NCBI RefSeq assembly: GCF_002197845.1 | Contig: NZ_NIDE01000002.1 | Location: 1 to 64,000, forward strand | From: Fimbriiglobus ruber | Lineage (GTDB): Bacteria > Planctomycetota > Planctomycetia > Gemmatales > Gemmataceae | Length of the DNA: 64,000 nt | Direction of reading: 5' to 3' | Shown here: one piece after another, positions 15,387 through 24,067 of the stretch | How positions within the stretch are numbered: position 1 is the first letter of the stretch | Layout of the letters: every line of letters begins with the position of its first letter | Made by a program: the position numbers and the translations under genes | The notes under the pieces: generated by a model | The model's input: only the letters and a program-made list of their open reading frames with translations | Database searches by the model: none | What the model was told of the DNA's origin: nothing

Positions 15387-16796
15387 TTACGCCAAAATCC
15401 CCGTGACCAGCTCGCCGTGGACGTCGGTCAGCCGCATGTCGCGGCCGCCGAAGCGGAAGGTGAGTTTCTTGTGGTCGATGCCGAGCAGGTGCAGCATCGT
15501 GGCGTGCAGGTCGTGCATTTCGACCCGGTCGCGGACGACCTTGTAGCCCCACTCGTCGGTCTCGCCGTACACCGTCCCGGCCTTGGTGCCGCCGCCGGCC
15601 AGCCACATCGTGAAGCCGTACTGGTTGTGGTCGCGGCCGTCGCCGCCCTGGGCGAACGGCGTCCGGCCGAACTCGCCGCCCCAGACGACGAGCGTGTCTT
15701 TCAACAGCCCGCGGGCCTTGAGGTCGGTGAGCAGCGCGGCGACCGGCTGGTCGGTCGCCCGGGCATTCTTCTCGTGTCCGTTCTTCATGTCCGAGTGCTG
15801 GTCCCAGCGGTCGCTTCCGACGCTGGGGCAGGTCAGCTCAATGAACTTCGCCCCGCGCTCGACCAGCCGGCGGGCGACCAGACACTGCGTCCCGAACGAG
15901 ACCGTCGGGGCGTAGGTCGAGTCGAGCCCGTAGAGCCGCTTCGTCGCGGTCGTTTCCTTGCTCGTGTCCATCAGTTCGGGCACGGCCGTCTGCATCCGGT
16001 AGGCGGTCTCGTAGTTCGCGATCGCGGACTCGACTTCGTCCGCCGGGCCGAGCGTCTTCTGGCCGAGGGCGTCGAGCTTTCGCATCAGGTCCCGCTTGAC
16101 CATCTGGTCCGCGGACGTTTTCTCTAGCCGGGCGATGTTCGCGACCGGCGGGTTACCGGCCCGGAACACCGACCCCTGGTACGCGGCCGGTAGGAAGCCG
16201 CTGTTGAAGTTGTCCAGGCCGCCGGGCGGGATGAGGCCGCCGTTCAGGACGATGAAGGTGGGCAAGTCCTTGTTGCCGGTGCCGAGGCCGTACCCCGCCC
16301 ACGCGCCCCAGCTGGGCCGGCCCTGGACGCCGGCGCCGGTGTGCAGGAAGTAGTTCGCGCTCGTGTGCTCCGGGAACTTGGACACGACCGACCGGACCAC
16401 TGCGAGGTCGTCCGCGACGGCCGCCACGTGCGGGAACAGGTCGCTGACCCACATCCCGCTCTGCCCGCGCTGCTTGAACTTCCAGTGCGACTGCATGACC
16501 CGGCCGACGTTCGCGAACTGCGTCGGCTCGACCTTCTCCATGACCTTGTGCGGGTCTTTGCCGTGGTGCTTTTCGAGCAGCGGCTTGTAGTCGAACGTGT
16601 CCACCTGCGACGGCCCGCCGTCCATGTACAGGAAGATGACGGCCTTCGCCTTGGCTGGGTGGTGGAGAACAGGCTCTCGCACGGGGTCGGCCCTGCCGTC
16701 CTCGGCGAGCAGGGCCGCCAGGGCGACCGCGCCGAACCCGTTCGCGGTCCGCGCGAGCATCTCCCGGCGCGAGACTGGCGTGTAAACGTGGGGCAT
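15387..16796 (-). CDS. DUF1501 domain-containing protein (Tat-exported)
   Basis: A 469-residue exported protein of the DUF1501 family, an alkaline-phosphatase/sulfatase-fold group greatly expanded in planctomycetes. The N-terminus SRREMLARTANGFGAVALAA is a twin-arginine-type signal. The core shows KAVIFLYMDGGPSQVDTFDY (the first metal-site strand), LLKDTLVVWGGEFGRTP, and GRDHNQYGFTMWLAGGG, which carry the Asp/His ligands. In planctomycetes DUF1501 genes usually sit directly beside a DUF1549/DUF1553 cytochrome gene as a functional pair; here the partner begins 1.7 kb upstream, with two Uma2 genes in between. The substrate is not known. It follows a 47-nt gap after holA on the same strand. Confidence 0.93.
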   Translation of the reverse strand: MPHVYTPVSRREMLARTANGFGAVALAALLAEDGRADPVREPVLHHPAKAKAVIFLYMDGGPSQVDTFDYKPLLEKHHGKDPHKVMEKVEPTQFANVGRVMQSHWKFKQRGQSGMWVSDLFPHVAAVADDLAVVRSVVSKFPEHTSANYFLHTGAGVQGRPSWGAWAGYGLGTGNKDLPTFIVLNGGLIPPGGLDNFNSGFLPAAYQGSVFRAGNPPVANIARLEKTSADQMVKRDLMRKLDALGQKTLGPADEVESAIANYETAYRMQTAVPELMDTSKETTATKRLYGLDSTYAPTVSFGTQCLVARRLVERGAKFIELTCPSVGSDRWDQHSDMKNGHEKNARATDQPVAALLTDLKARGLLKDTLVVWGGEFGRTPFAQGGDGRDHNQYGFTMWLAGGGTKAGTVYGETDEWGYKVVRDRVEMHDLHATMLHLLGIDHKKLTFRFGGRDMRLTDVHGELVTGILA

Positions 16797-16883
16797 GATG
16801 CGGTCCTGGGAGCGGGCAATGTTAGAGGAAGTTCGCTCGGCGGCTCTGGCCGGGGTTTCGTCTGGGACTCGGTGGACTCAGTT

Positions 16884-17567
16884 TCATGGCTTGTGTGGCC
16901 GGCGCAGGGCTTCGAGTTCGGCGCGGAGGCGGGCGACCTCGGCTTCCGCCAGGTTCGCTCGTTTGCGTTCGCGGGCGGCCTCGGCCTCGGCCGCCGTCAG
17001 GATCTCCTGCCCCGTCTCCCGCAACTGCAGCAGCGCACCGTCCCGGCCGAGCGTCACGCCCAGCTTCTGACTCGTCAACACACCGCCGACCGCCTTCATT
17101 GGCTTCAGGCTGCCGTCCTGGGCCCGCCGGAACCCGCGGAGCGACGGCTTCAGGTACTCGTCCCGCGGGTCGAACAGGAAGTACTCGGCCACCCGCCACA
17201 CGTCCTGGTAGATCCCGAACTTGGTGACCAGATCCTCCCGCTTGGTCGACTTCGACGTGAACTCGAACACGACCGACGGGAATACCCCTTCCTTCCAGGT
17301 CTGGAAAGTGTCCCGCGATTCGCGGCCATTCACCACCCCGAGCGCCACGTACACGTCCGGAGACAGCCGCTTCTTGGGGTCGCCCTCGACGTAGTAGACG
17401 AACATGTTGGGGCCGATGTACACGTCGTCCCGGGCGGCAAAGTGCGCTTCCAAGCGGGCGAACGTGTCGAAGAGGACCCTGACGTGGATCGGGGTCTCGG
17501 CTATCGGCTTCCCGTCCCGCGAAGGGTAGTTGATCTTCCTGGGTCGGATGTCCCGAGCGGTCGCCAT
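16884..17567 (-). CDS. Uma2 family endonuclease-like protein, copy 1
   Basis: A 227-residue protein of the Uma2 family, which has a PD-(D/E)XK nuclease fold and is expanded in cyanobacteria and planctomycetes; in vivo function is unknown. Core residues are visible: Asp in KRLSPDVYVALG (near residue 70), Glu in PSVVFEFTSKSTKRED (near residue 100) with the downstream Lys/Ser, and YFLFDPRDEYLKPSL. The C-terminal 45 residues are an Ala/Glu/Arg-rich coiled coil (AEAEAARERKRANLAEAEVA then RLRAELEALRR). AGGAG lies 9 nt upstream of the ATG at 17567. It is a tandem paralogue of the gene at 17665-18459, nearly identical over the catalytic region but with a shorter coil. Confidence 0.88.
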   Translation of the reverse strand: MATARDIRPRKINYPSRDGKPIAETPIHVRVLFDTFARLEAHFAARDDVYIGPNMFVYYVEGDPKKRLSPDVYVALGVVNGRESRDTFQTWKEGVFPSVVFEFTSKSTKREDLVTKFGIYQDVWRVAEYFLFDPRDEYLKPSLRGFRRAQDGSLKPMKAVGGVLTSQKLGVTLGRDGALLQLRETGQEILTAAEAEAARERKRANLAEAEVARLRAELEALRRPHKP

Positions 17568-17664
17568 CGGCAGGTCTCCTGAGCGGTGCGGCGGCCACTT
17601 CCGGCTTCCGGGCTGCGGGCGGTCGTCCCGGGTCACAGTCGCTCCCCGCAAGAGCGGAGCCGTT

Positions 17665-18459
17665 TCACGATTTCGGCGGACGGCGGACGGCGTCGAGTTC
17701 GGCACGGAGCCGGGCGGCCTCGGCTTCCGCTTGCGTCGCTCGCTCCCGCTCGCGGGCGGCGGCTTCCTTCTCGCGGGCGGCCTCGGCTTCCGCTCGCGTC
17801 GCTCGCTCCCGTTCGCGGGTTGCGGCTTCCCGTTCGCGGGCAGCGGCTTCCCGTTCGCGGGCAGCGGCGGCCTCGGCCGTCGTCAAGATCTTCTCGCCCG
17901 TGACGGCATCCTTCAGCAGCAGCAGCGCGCCGTCCCGGCTCAGCGTCAATCCGAGCGTCCGGCTCGTAAGCACCCCGCCGACCGCCTTGATCGGTTTCAG
18001 GCTGCCGTCCCGGGCTCGCCGGAACCCGCGGAGCGACGGCTTCAGATACTCGTCCCTCGGGTCGAACAGGAAGTACTCGGACACCCGCCAGACATCCTGA
18101 TAGATCCTGAACTTGGTGACCAGATCCTCCCGTTTCGTCGACTTCGACGTGAACTCGAACACGACCGACGGGAATACTCCTTCTTTCCAGGTCTGGAAGG
18201 TGTCCCGCAGTTCGTGGCCATTTACCACCCCGAACGCCACGTACACGTCCGGAGATAGCCGCTTCTTGGGGTCGCCCTCGACGTAGTAGACGAACATGTT
18301 GGGGCCGATGTACACGTCGCCCCGGCTGGCCAAGTGGGCCTCCAGGCGGCTGGACGTGTCGAAGAGGACCCTGCCGTGGATCGGGGTTTCGGCCATCGGC
18401 TTCCCGTCACCCGAGGGGTAGTCGATCTCCTGGGACTGAACGTCCTGAGCGGTCGCCAT
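17665..18459 (-). CDS. Uma2 family endonuclease-like protein, copy 2 with expanded coiled coil
   Basis: A 264-residue tandem paralogue of the gene at 16884. The PD-(D/E)XK core is preserved (RLSPDVYVAFGVV, VVFEFTSKSTKRED, YFLFDPRDEYLKPSLRGFRR). The main difference is the C-terminus: after EKILTTAEAAAA there is a run of about eight 7-residue units of the type AAREREA / ATRERER / ATQAEAE ending LRAELDAVRR. This makes the coil about 35 residues longer than in copy 1. At the DNA level this appears as an imperfect 21-bp tandem repeat (about 17730-17880). Such coils suggest oligomerisation. ATG 18459 has GGGAGG upstream. The two Uma2 genes lie between a DUF1549/1553 gene and its usual DUF1501 partner. 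Confidence 0.88.
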   Translation of the reverse strand: MATAQDVQSQEIDYPSGDGKPMAETPIHGRVLFDTSSRLEAHLASRGDVYIGPNMFVYYVEGDPKKRLSPDVYVAFGVVNGHELRDTFQTWKEGVFPSVVFEFTSKSTKREDLVTKFRIYQDVWRVSEYFLFDPRDEYLKPSLRGFRRARDGSLKPIKAVGGVLTSRTLGLTLSRDGALLLLKDAVTGEKILTTAEAAAAREREAAAREREAATRERERATRAEAEAAREKEAAARERERATQAEAEAARLRAELDAVRRPPKS

Positions 18460-18511
18460 TAGTCCGCCTCCCACACGTATCGGTCGCCCGCGGCTTCCCC
18501 GAATGGATCGC

Positions 18512-21500
18512 TCACTGGACGTAAATGAATTCTTTCACGTTGAACAGCGCGTGGGCAAGGGCGGTCCACGCGGCCGCGTCGGTCTCCTTACCCTGAACGA
18601 ACTCGCCGCAGACTGTGATCTCGTCCGCGGTCGGCGGCCGGCCGTAAGCGGCGACGTACATGCCCGTCACCCGGTCGGAAACTGAGCCGGGGGCCGCGAG
18701 TACCTTCTTCGCCCACACGCCCGCTTGCTGATGGACGAACGGGTCGTTGAGCAGGATGAGCGACTGGGCCGGGACGTTCGACACCTGCCGGCGGCCGACG
18801 GTGCTGAACGGGATCGGCGTGTCGAACGCGAGCAGGAACGGCGACAGGAAGTTCCGGCGGACGCTGAGGTACAGGCTGCGGCGGCCGTCGCCGTCGAGCG
18901 GCCCGCTCCCCGGGCGGCCGCGGCCGTCGAGGAACGGGGTCAGGTAGATCGGCACCGGCGGGCCGCCCGCGGTCCGGTCCAGGCGGCCGCTGACGGACAG
19001 CATCGCGTCCCGGATCGCCTCGCCCTCGATCCGCTTCAGCCGGAACTTGTGCAGGAGCAAGTTGGCCGGGTCGGCCTGGTCCGCGGAGGCGTCCCCGTGG
19101 ACGGACATGCGGTACGCGCTCGTCAGGGCGAGCCGGCGGATGAGCCGCCTGGTCGACCACCCGTCGCGGACGAATTCGGTCGCGAGGTAATCGAGCAGTT
19201 CGGGGTGGGTCGGTGGTTCGCCGAGGAGGCCGAAGTTGTCGGTCGACGCCACGATCCCACGGCCGAACAGGTGGTGCCACACGCGGTTCACTTCCACGCG
19301 TGCGGCGAACGGGTTCCGGGCGGGGTCCGTGATCTGGGCGGCCAGCTCGAGGCGTCCGCTGCCGCGGCTGTGGGCGATTCGCTCCGTCCCGGCCAGGGCC
19401 TCGAGCAACCGGTGCGGGACGACTTCGCCGGGGGCTCGCGGATTGCCGCGGACGAACACTGTATCGTCCACGCCGGTGCCCTCGAACAGCGCGGGCGCGA
19501 GCCGCGATTCCCACTTCACCCGCGCCGCCAGTTTCTTTTCTTCTTCAACGAATTTCATCGCCTCGGCGGCGAACTCGGCGGCGGCTTTCGGGGTGCGGGC
19601 GAAGCGGTTCCACTCGGCCGGTTCCGTGGCGGCTGCGGGAATGCCGGGCGGCGGGCTCGACGCCTGGACGACCATCGCCACCGCGAAGTCCGTCCCCGGC
19701 GCGGCGGTCAGCTCGACCTGGAGGCGCTGGCCTTTGTACCCGGTGAGTTTGTGAGCCACCCACTGGTACTCGTCGCCCTTCGCGGGGATCGATGTCACCA
19801 GCGAGCCGTGGAGTGGCCCGTGGATGATCGTGTGCCCGCAGACGCCCGCGTAGGCGAGGCCGCTGCCGCGGACGAGGTAATACAGAGTGTCGTGTTCGAG
19901 GACGATGTTCGGCGTGCGGATCGTGAACCCGGCCCGCTGCTGGCGGGCGAGCCCGCCGTTGTCGCCGGCCGTATGCGGGGCCAGTTTCAAGCCGTCCCAG
20001 AAGCCGTCGAACGCGGCGGTCGCCCGCTCCTCGAACGTCACGACCGGCTTGCCGTTCACCCCGCGGACGCGGGCGTCGCCCGGCCGCCGCGGGCCGGGGC
20101 CGAACGTCACGTCGTCGGGTAGCCATTCGCCCGGGGCGAGGTTCGCGTAGTCGACGACGACCTTGGCTTCGCCCAGCCACGCGCGAGTCGCGTCGTCCCC
20201 CCGGGACTTCGGGGCGGCCGTCGAGATCGCCGCGGCGTCTCCGCGGGCGACGCCGGCGGCCGCGATCTCGCCGCGGGCTTTCGCCGCGAGCGCGGTCGTC
20301 GTGCGGTCCCGGAGGGCCGCCAGGTCGGCCGCGACGGCCTTGTTCCGCTCCAGCGAGTCGAACCGGACCTGCCGGTAACTGCTCCCTTCGAGGAGGCCGA
20401 ACAGGGCGTAATAATCCTTGGTGGCGATCGCGTCGAACTTGTGGTCGTGGCAGCGGGCGCAGGCGACGGTCAGGCCGAGGAACGTCTTGGTCATCACGTC
20501 GATCCGGTTGTCGAACCGATCGGCCTGATCTTGCCGGAGATCGACCGGCGAGTGGACTTCTTCCCCGAGGTGCCAGAAGCCGGTCCCGATCACGGACTCG
20601 TTGAAGCCGTCGGCCGGGTTCAGCCGCGGGTTCGGGACCACGTCCCCGGCGAGGTTTTCGCGGACGAACTGGTTGTACGGCACGTCGGCGTTAATCGCGC
20701 GGACAACGTAGTCGCGGTACTGGTAGGCGTTCGGGATGTCCGGCTCGAACTCGTGCCCGCGGGACTCGGCGTACCGCACCAGGTCGAGCCAGTGGCGAGC
20801 CCACCGCTCGCCGTAAGCCGGGGACGCCAGCAAGCGATCGACGACCGCGGCCGCCGCGCCCGGGGTCGCGTCTTTCTGGAAGGCGGCAATCTCTTCCGGC
20901 GTCGGGGGTAAGCCCGTCAGCGTGAACGTGACGCGGCGGAGCCACACGAGCTTGTCCGCGGGCGCGGCCGGCTTGAGGTTCTTCTCTTCGAGCTTGGCCA
21001 GAATGAAGCGGTCGATCGGGTCACTGGCCCAGGCCGTGTTTTTGACCGCGGGCGGGCTCGGGGACGTCACCGGCGCCCAGGCCCAGTGTTCGCGCTTCCG
21101 CTTCTGGAGGTCGAAGCCGTTGGCGGCGGGCGCCTCGGTAGTGCCGGCCGTCGCGTCGTTCGGCCACACCGCCCCGGCGCGTACCCACGCTTCCAGGTCC
21201 GCGACGACGGCGTCCGGGAGCTTGCCCTTGGGCGGCATCTGCATGTCGTTGTTTTTAAACCGGACGGCCTCGACGAGCTTGCTCTTGTCCGGGTCGCCCG
21301 GAACGAGGGCGGGTCCGCCGTCGCCGCCCTTTAAGAGCAGCCCGCGGCCGTCGACCCGCAACCCGCCTTTGGGCGCTTTCGTCTTTTCGGAGTGGCACTT
21401 GAAACAGTGTTCGACGAGGACGGGGCGAATTTTCTTCTCAAAGAACTCGGCCTGTTCGCGCCCGGGTTCGGCGGCGTGGATCGGGATCGCGGCGGCGAGC

Positions 21501-21535
21501 AGAACGAGCGGAGCGACCAGGCGGGCAGACAGCAT
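18512..21535 (-). CDS. Planctomycete cytochrome c / DUF1549 / DUF1553 protein
   Basis: A 1007-residue exported protein. MLSARLVAPLVLLAAAIPIH then AAEP is a signal peptide. Residues about 28-110 form the PSCyt1 cytochrome domain with one haem-binding CFKCHSEK (C-x-x-C-H) and a Met-containing DMQMPPKGKLP segment that could supply the sixth ligand. The DUF1549 domain (PIDRFILAKLEEKNLKPAAP... YGERWARHWLDLVRYAESRG) follows. A lectin-like middle region comes next, and DUF1553 ends the protein (LAAQITDPARNPFAARVEVN then RVWHHLFGRGIVASTDNFG). In planctomycetes this architecture is paired with DUF1501 and is thought to act on polysaccharides or in electron transfer, without direct proof. The ATG at 21535 fits the signal peptide; the frame is open further upstream to 22816 but overlaps another gene. 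Confidence 0.93.
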   Translation of the reverse strand: MLSARLVAPLVLLAAAIPIHAAEPGREQAEFFEKKIRPVLVEHCFKCHSEKTKAPKGGLRVDGRGLLLKGGDGGPALVPGDPDKSKLVEAVRFKNNDMQMPPKGKLPDAVVADLEAWVRAGAVWPNDATAGTTEAPAANGFDLQKRKREHWAWAPVTSPSPPAVKNTAWASDPIDRFILAKLEEKNLKPAAPADKLVWLRRVTFTLTGLPPTPEEIAAFQKDATPGAAAAVVDRLLASPAYGERWARHWLDLVRYAESRGHEFEPDIPNAYQYRDYVVRAINADVPYNQFVRENLAGDVVPNPRLNPADGFNESVIGTGFWHLGEEVHSPVDLRQDQADRFDNRIDVMTKTFLGLTVACARCHDHKFDAIATKDYYALFGLLEGSSYRQVRFDSLERNKAVAADLAALRDRTTTALAAKARGEIAAAGVARGDAAAISTAAPKSRGDDATRAWLGEAKVVVDYANLAPGEWLPDDVTFGPGPRRPGDARVRGVNGKPVVTFEERATAAFDGFWDGLKLAPHTAGDNGGLARQQRAGFTIRTPNIVLEHDTLYYLVRGSGLAYAGVCGHTIIHGPLHGSLVTSIPAKGDEYQWVAHKLTGYKGQRLQVELTAAPGTDFAVAMVVQASSPPPGIPAAATEPAEWNRFARTPKAAAEFAAEAMKFVEEEKKLAARVKWESRLAPALFEGTGVDDTVFVRGNPRAPGEVVPHRLLEALAGTERIAHSRGSGRLELAAQITDPARNPFAARVEVNRVWHHLFGRGIVASTDNFGLLGEPPTHPELLDYLATEFVRDGWSTRRLIRRLALTSAYRMSVHGDASADQADPANLLLHKFRLKRIEGEAIRDAMLSVSGRLDRTAGGPPVPIYLTPFLDGRGRPGSGPLDGDGRRSLYLSVRRNFLSPFLLAFDTPIPFSTVGRRQVSNVPAQSLILLNDPFVHQQAGVWAKKVLAAPGSVSDRVTGMYVAAYGRPPTADEITVCGEFVQGKETDAAAWTALAHALFNVKEFIYVQ

Positions 21536-21610
21536 AACCCACTCCGCGGGGAAGAAAACCGGCGATACGGAACGAACGACGGCCGAGGCGGCCCGGGGGC
21601 TGGAATAAGA

Positions 21611-21639
21611 ATTGTAGCTTGGATTGTCCGCGAGAACAA
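21611..21639 (-). promoter_or_regulatory. Candidate sigma-70 promoter of the DUF1549/1553 gene
   Basis: On the minus strand TACAAT (21616-21611) lies exactly 17 nt downstream of TTGTTC (21639-21634), a -10 match of 5/6 and a -35 match of 3/6. It would start transcription about 70 nt before the ATG at 21535. It sits in an otherwise gene-free stretch. This is pattern matching only. Confidence 0.35.
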
Positions 21640-21756
21640 CGGCGCGAAGACGCGCTTCAGAATGGAATCGGACCAGGCGAGACCGCTTGCCCATCCTGGC
21701 GGATGAAAGCACTCGTCGAAGAAATGGGAAGGGATTTGCCGGGAGTTCGCGGTCAA

Positions 21757-21814
21757 CGCGGGGGCGGGGTCCGGCGCGCGATCCACAGACCGCGCGCCGG
21801 ACCCCGCCCCCGCG
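21757..21814. terminator. Perfect 24-bp GC-rich hairpin
   Basis: Positions 21757-21780 and 21791-21814 are exact reverse complements over 24 bp with a 10-nt loop (ATCCACAGAC). The arms are almost pure G/C. It begins 26 nt beyond the stop of the minus-strand Gly-rich protein gene, the position of a terminator. On the minus strand there is no T-tract after it; on the plus strand CTTTTTG follows at 21821. It may be a factor-dependent or bidirectional terminator, or a dispersed repeat. Confidence 0.65.
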
Positions 21815-21840
21815 TCCCGTCTTTTTGCCAATTCTCAAGG

Positions 21841-22701
21841 TCAGCGACCGATACCGCCGAACCCACCGCCGCCGCCGAACCCGCCACCACCACCACCGAA
21901 CCCGCCGCCGCCGAAGCCCCCGCCGCCGCCGCCGAACCCGCCCCCGCCGCCGATGATGGCCCGCTGGCCGATGCGATCGATCTCGTCGTACCGCATCCCT
22001 TCCGCGCGCGACACCCCGACCACGACGCGGTGGGCGGCGCTGACCGGGTCCATCCCGGTGCTGACGAGCGCTTCGATCACGGTCTGTCGCCGGATCTCGG
22101 TCACCCCCGGCTTGTCGGACGGCTCCACCTTGACCGGGGCCCCACTCAGGGCGAACCGCTTGACGATCCCGCCCAGGTGGCGCAGCCCGGTGTTGTTCAG
22201 CGCCGACGGGTTGTCCGGGAGGAAATCCTCGCCGTACACCGTGAAGTATTCGGGCAGGGCGTTCAACCGCTGCCGCTCGAACGCCATCCGGGCGTACGTC
22301 CCGTACGGCGGGAGGACGATCGCCGGCGTCTTGCAGCACGCCATGGAGTCTTCCCAGCACGCGCGGCACGACCCGTCCCCGCAGGCGTGCGTGCGACAGC
22401 CCTTGCGGCCGCACGTGGCACACGTGGCGCCGGACGTGTCCCCGGTCACGTCCGAGACGTGCGGGTTCGCCGGCAGCGTGGACGGGACCGCGTACGGGGG
22501 CGCGGACAACGTCGGCCCCGGAGTCGCGGGCACGGTCGGAAACGGGTTCGCCGGCACCATCGTGACCGTCGGGTATCCGGGCGGCGGCACGGGGGCCGGC
22601 GGGTTGCCCGCGAGGGCCAACGTGACGCCCGTCAGACCCCACAAGCCGGCCGCACACCCGCACGTCCGGCAAAACCGCCGACTGAACCATTTCGTCGTCA
22701 T
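21841..22701 (-). CDS. Secreted Cys-rich protein with Gly-Phe-rich C-terminal tail
   Basis: A 286-residue protein that I do not recognise. The N-terminus (MTTKWFSRRFCRTCGCAAGL then WGLTGVTLALAG) resembles a signal peptide. A Pro-rich segment follows, then a cysteine cluster (CATCGRKGCRTHACGDGSCR, then ACWEDSMACC), spaced like a small metal-binding or disulfide knot. A folded middle region includes GVTEIRRQTVIEALVSTGMD. The tail is made of GGGGGFGG units (about 35 residues), a flexible or aggregation-prone sequence. AGGAG lies about 11 nt upstream of the ATG at 22701. It follows the MamK-like gene on the same strand with a 221-nt gap holding an A/T-rich inverted repeat, so it may be in the same transcription unit or separate. 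Confidence 0.65.
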   Translation of the reverse strand: MTTKWFSRRFCRTCGCAAGLWGLTGVTLALAGNPPAPVPPPGYPTVTMVPANPFPTVPATPGPTLSAPPYAVPSTLPANPHVSDVTGDTSGATCATCGRKGCRTHACGDGSCRACWEDSMACCKTPAIVLPPYGTYARMAFERQRLNALPEYFTVYGEDFLPDNPSALNNTGLRHLGGIVKRFALSGAPVKVEPSDKPGVTEIRRQTVIEALVSTGMDPVSAAHRVVVGVSRAEGMRYDEIDRIGQRAIIGGGGGFGGGGGGFGGGGFGGGGGGFGGGGGFGGIGR

Positions 22702-22796
22702 GGGACGAATTCTCCTGTTTGATACCCGGAGCGGTGGGCCGAACGAGGCGCGCGTTTGAGCCGGCGGTCCCGAACGAAAGCCGAGAACAGCCGTAA

Positions 22797-22892
22797 AAAG
22801 GCGCGAAAAAGCACAATCAGTCTGAAAGTCAAGTCGGCAGAAGACCACCGCCAACATCGCTTCTTGATATTTTTGTGCTGTTTTGTGCCTTT
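22797..22892. repeat. Imperfect A-rich inverted repeat
   Basis: AAAGGCGCGAAAAAGCACAA (22797-22816) pairs with the reverse complement of TTGTGCTGTTTTGTGCCTTT (22873-22892) at 17 of 20 positions. It lies between the stop of the MamK-like gene (22923) and the start of the Gly-rich protein gene (22701). A closely related string, AAAAAGCGCGAAAAA, occurs at 1231-1245 after the kinase gene, which suggests a dispersed repeat family. It could act as a terminator for the MamK-like gene. Confidence 0.55.
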
Positions 22893-22922
22893 ATGCGGCC
22901 GTTCGGCCGTTCGCGACCGCGT

Positions 22923-24002
22923 CTAGGCGGCCGCCTTACTGGCCGTTCCTTTTTCCTTCAACCGCGTCCACCCGTCGGCCGGCATGCTCATGGCCAATTT
23001 CAGCGCGCCGACCGCCCCGGCGTACGTCGCGTCCGTCACGCGGGTGACTTTGGCCCCGCCGTACTCGGACAGCCCGGCTTCGATCATCCGGTCGAGCCCC
23101 TTGAGCTGGCTGCCGCCGCCGCCCAGGACGATGTTGTTCCGCATCCGCTGTTGGAACTCCGGGTCGAACCGGGCGATCATCTGGCGGACCGCGTCGACGA
23201 CCGGCTTGACGACCGTCCGGCACGCGGCCTTGAGCGGCTCGGTCACGTCGAGCTTCTGCGGGCGGCCGCCGACCGGCAACTCGGCCACGGCCGTCTCGTT
23301 CACGTCGTGGACGAACCCGAACCGCTCCTTGATCTCGCGGATCATGTTCCGGGAGAACTGGGCGTCCGGGTACTTCTGCTTGAGCCGGGCCTCGAACTCC
23401 TCGTCGATGAGGTCGCCGCCGATCGGCAGCGTCACCTGCTCGTCCTCGGCCGGGTAGACCCCGTAGATCGGGCAGATGTCGATGGTCCCGGCCCCGATGT
23501 CGATGACCAGGGCGTCGGTCAGCCGGTTCATCCCGTAGGCGATGGTGAACGGCTCGGACACGACCGCGACCGAGTCGAACGCGCCGGCCGCCGCGTCCAT
23601 GATGAACCGCTTGTTCTTGACGCTCGCCCGGGACGGGACGCCGATCACCCCGTAGACCGAGGCGTTCGCGTTGTCCCGGCGGACCAGGTTGACGGCGTAC
23701 TCGATCACGAGCCGGGTCGCCAGCGCGTGCTTCTGGATGAGGGCGTCGGACATGCCGGCCGCCTTGCCGTCGATGTACTTCAGCGCGCCCTTCTCGAACG
23801 GCCGGACGACGTCGAGCGCGAGCCGGTGGTCGACCAGGTCCTTGCCGAACACGACGTCCCGCCCGAGCATCGTCCGGGCGACGTGGTCGCGGGGCCACCC
23901 GACGGCCGTCTGCAGGACGTCCCGGTAGCCGACCGAACTGGCGACCGACGTCTTGAACGTCCCGAGATCCATCCCGACGAAGACCGGGCTCGTAGCGGAC
24001 AT
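22923..24002 (-). CDS. MamK-like actin homologue
   Basis: A 359-residue actin/HSP70-superfamily ATPase of the MreB/MamK type that would form cytoplasmic filaments. The phosphate-1 loop is VFVGMDLGTFKTSV, phosphate-2 is ALVIDIGAGTIDICPI (near residue 165), and the adenosine motif is NNIVLGGGGSQLKGLDRMIE (near residue 295). As I recall the Magnetospirillum protein, several segments follow MamK more than MreB: GWPRDHVARTMLGRDVVFG, IGVPSRASVKNKR, KLDVTEPLKAACR and the DPEFQQRM-x-NNIVLGGGGS block. No magnetosome genes are nearby. The ATG at 24002 has GGAG 8 nt upstream. A membrane-protein gene lies 65 nt upstream on the same strand, and the Tad secretin gene is divergent beyond it. A role in positioning envelope machinery is an inference. 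Confidence 0.85.
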   Translation of the reverse strand: MSATSPVFVGMDLGTFKTSVASSVGYRDVLQTAVGWPRDHVARTMLGRDVVFGKDLVDHRLALDVVRPFEKGALKYIDGKAAGMSDALIQKHALATRLVIEYAVNLVRRDNANASVYGVIGVPSRASVKNKRFIMDAAAGAFDSVAVVSEPFTIAYGMNRLTDALVIDIGAGTIDICPIYGVYPAEDEQVTLPIGGDLIDEEFEARLKQKYPDAQFSRNMIREIKERFGFVHDVNETAVAELPVGGRPQKLDVTEPLKAACRTVVKPVVDAVRQMIARFDPEFQQRMRNNIVLGGGGSQLKGLDRMIEAGLSEYGGAKVTRVTDATYAGAVGALKLAMSMPADGWTRLKEKGTASKAAA

Positions 24003-24067
24003 GGTCTGACTCCGTGTTTATTGGGCGTGGTCGGCCGAAACAGAGACCCCGTGGTCGTTGCCGAAGG

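Larger units (their letters stand above)
21536..21840. other. Intergenic region, 305 bp
   Basis: This gap between two minus-strand genes holds a candidate promoter (21611-21639) on the side of the cytochrome gene and a very strong hairpin (21757-21814) on the side of the Gly-rich protein gene. No open frame here is convincing. The rest shows nothing recognisable. Confidence 0.6.

Noticed and set aside
21536-22816. N-terminal extension of the cytochrome/DUF1549 frame
   Set aside because: It overlaps the Gly-rich protein gene on the same strand in another frame; a signal peptide begins at 21535.
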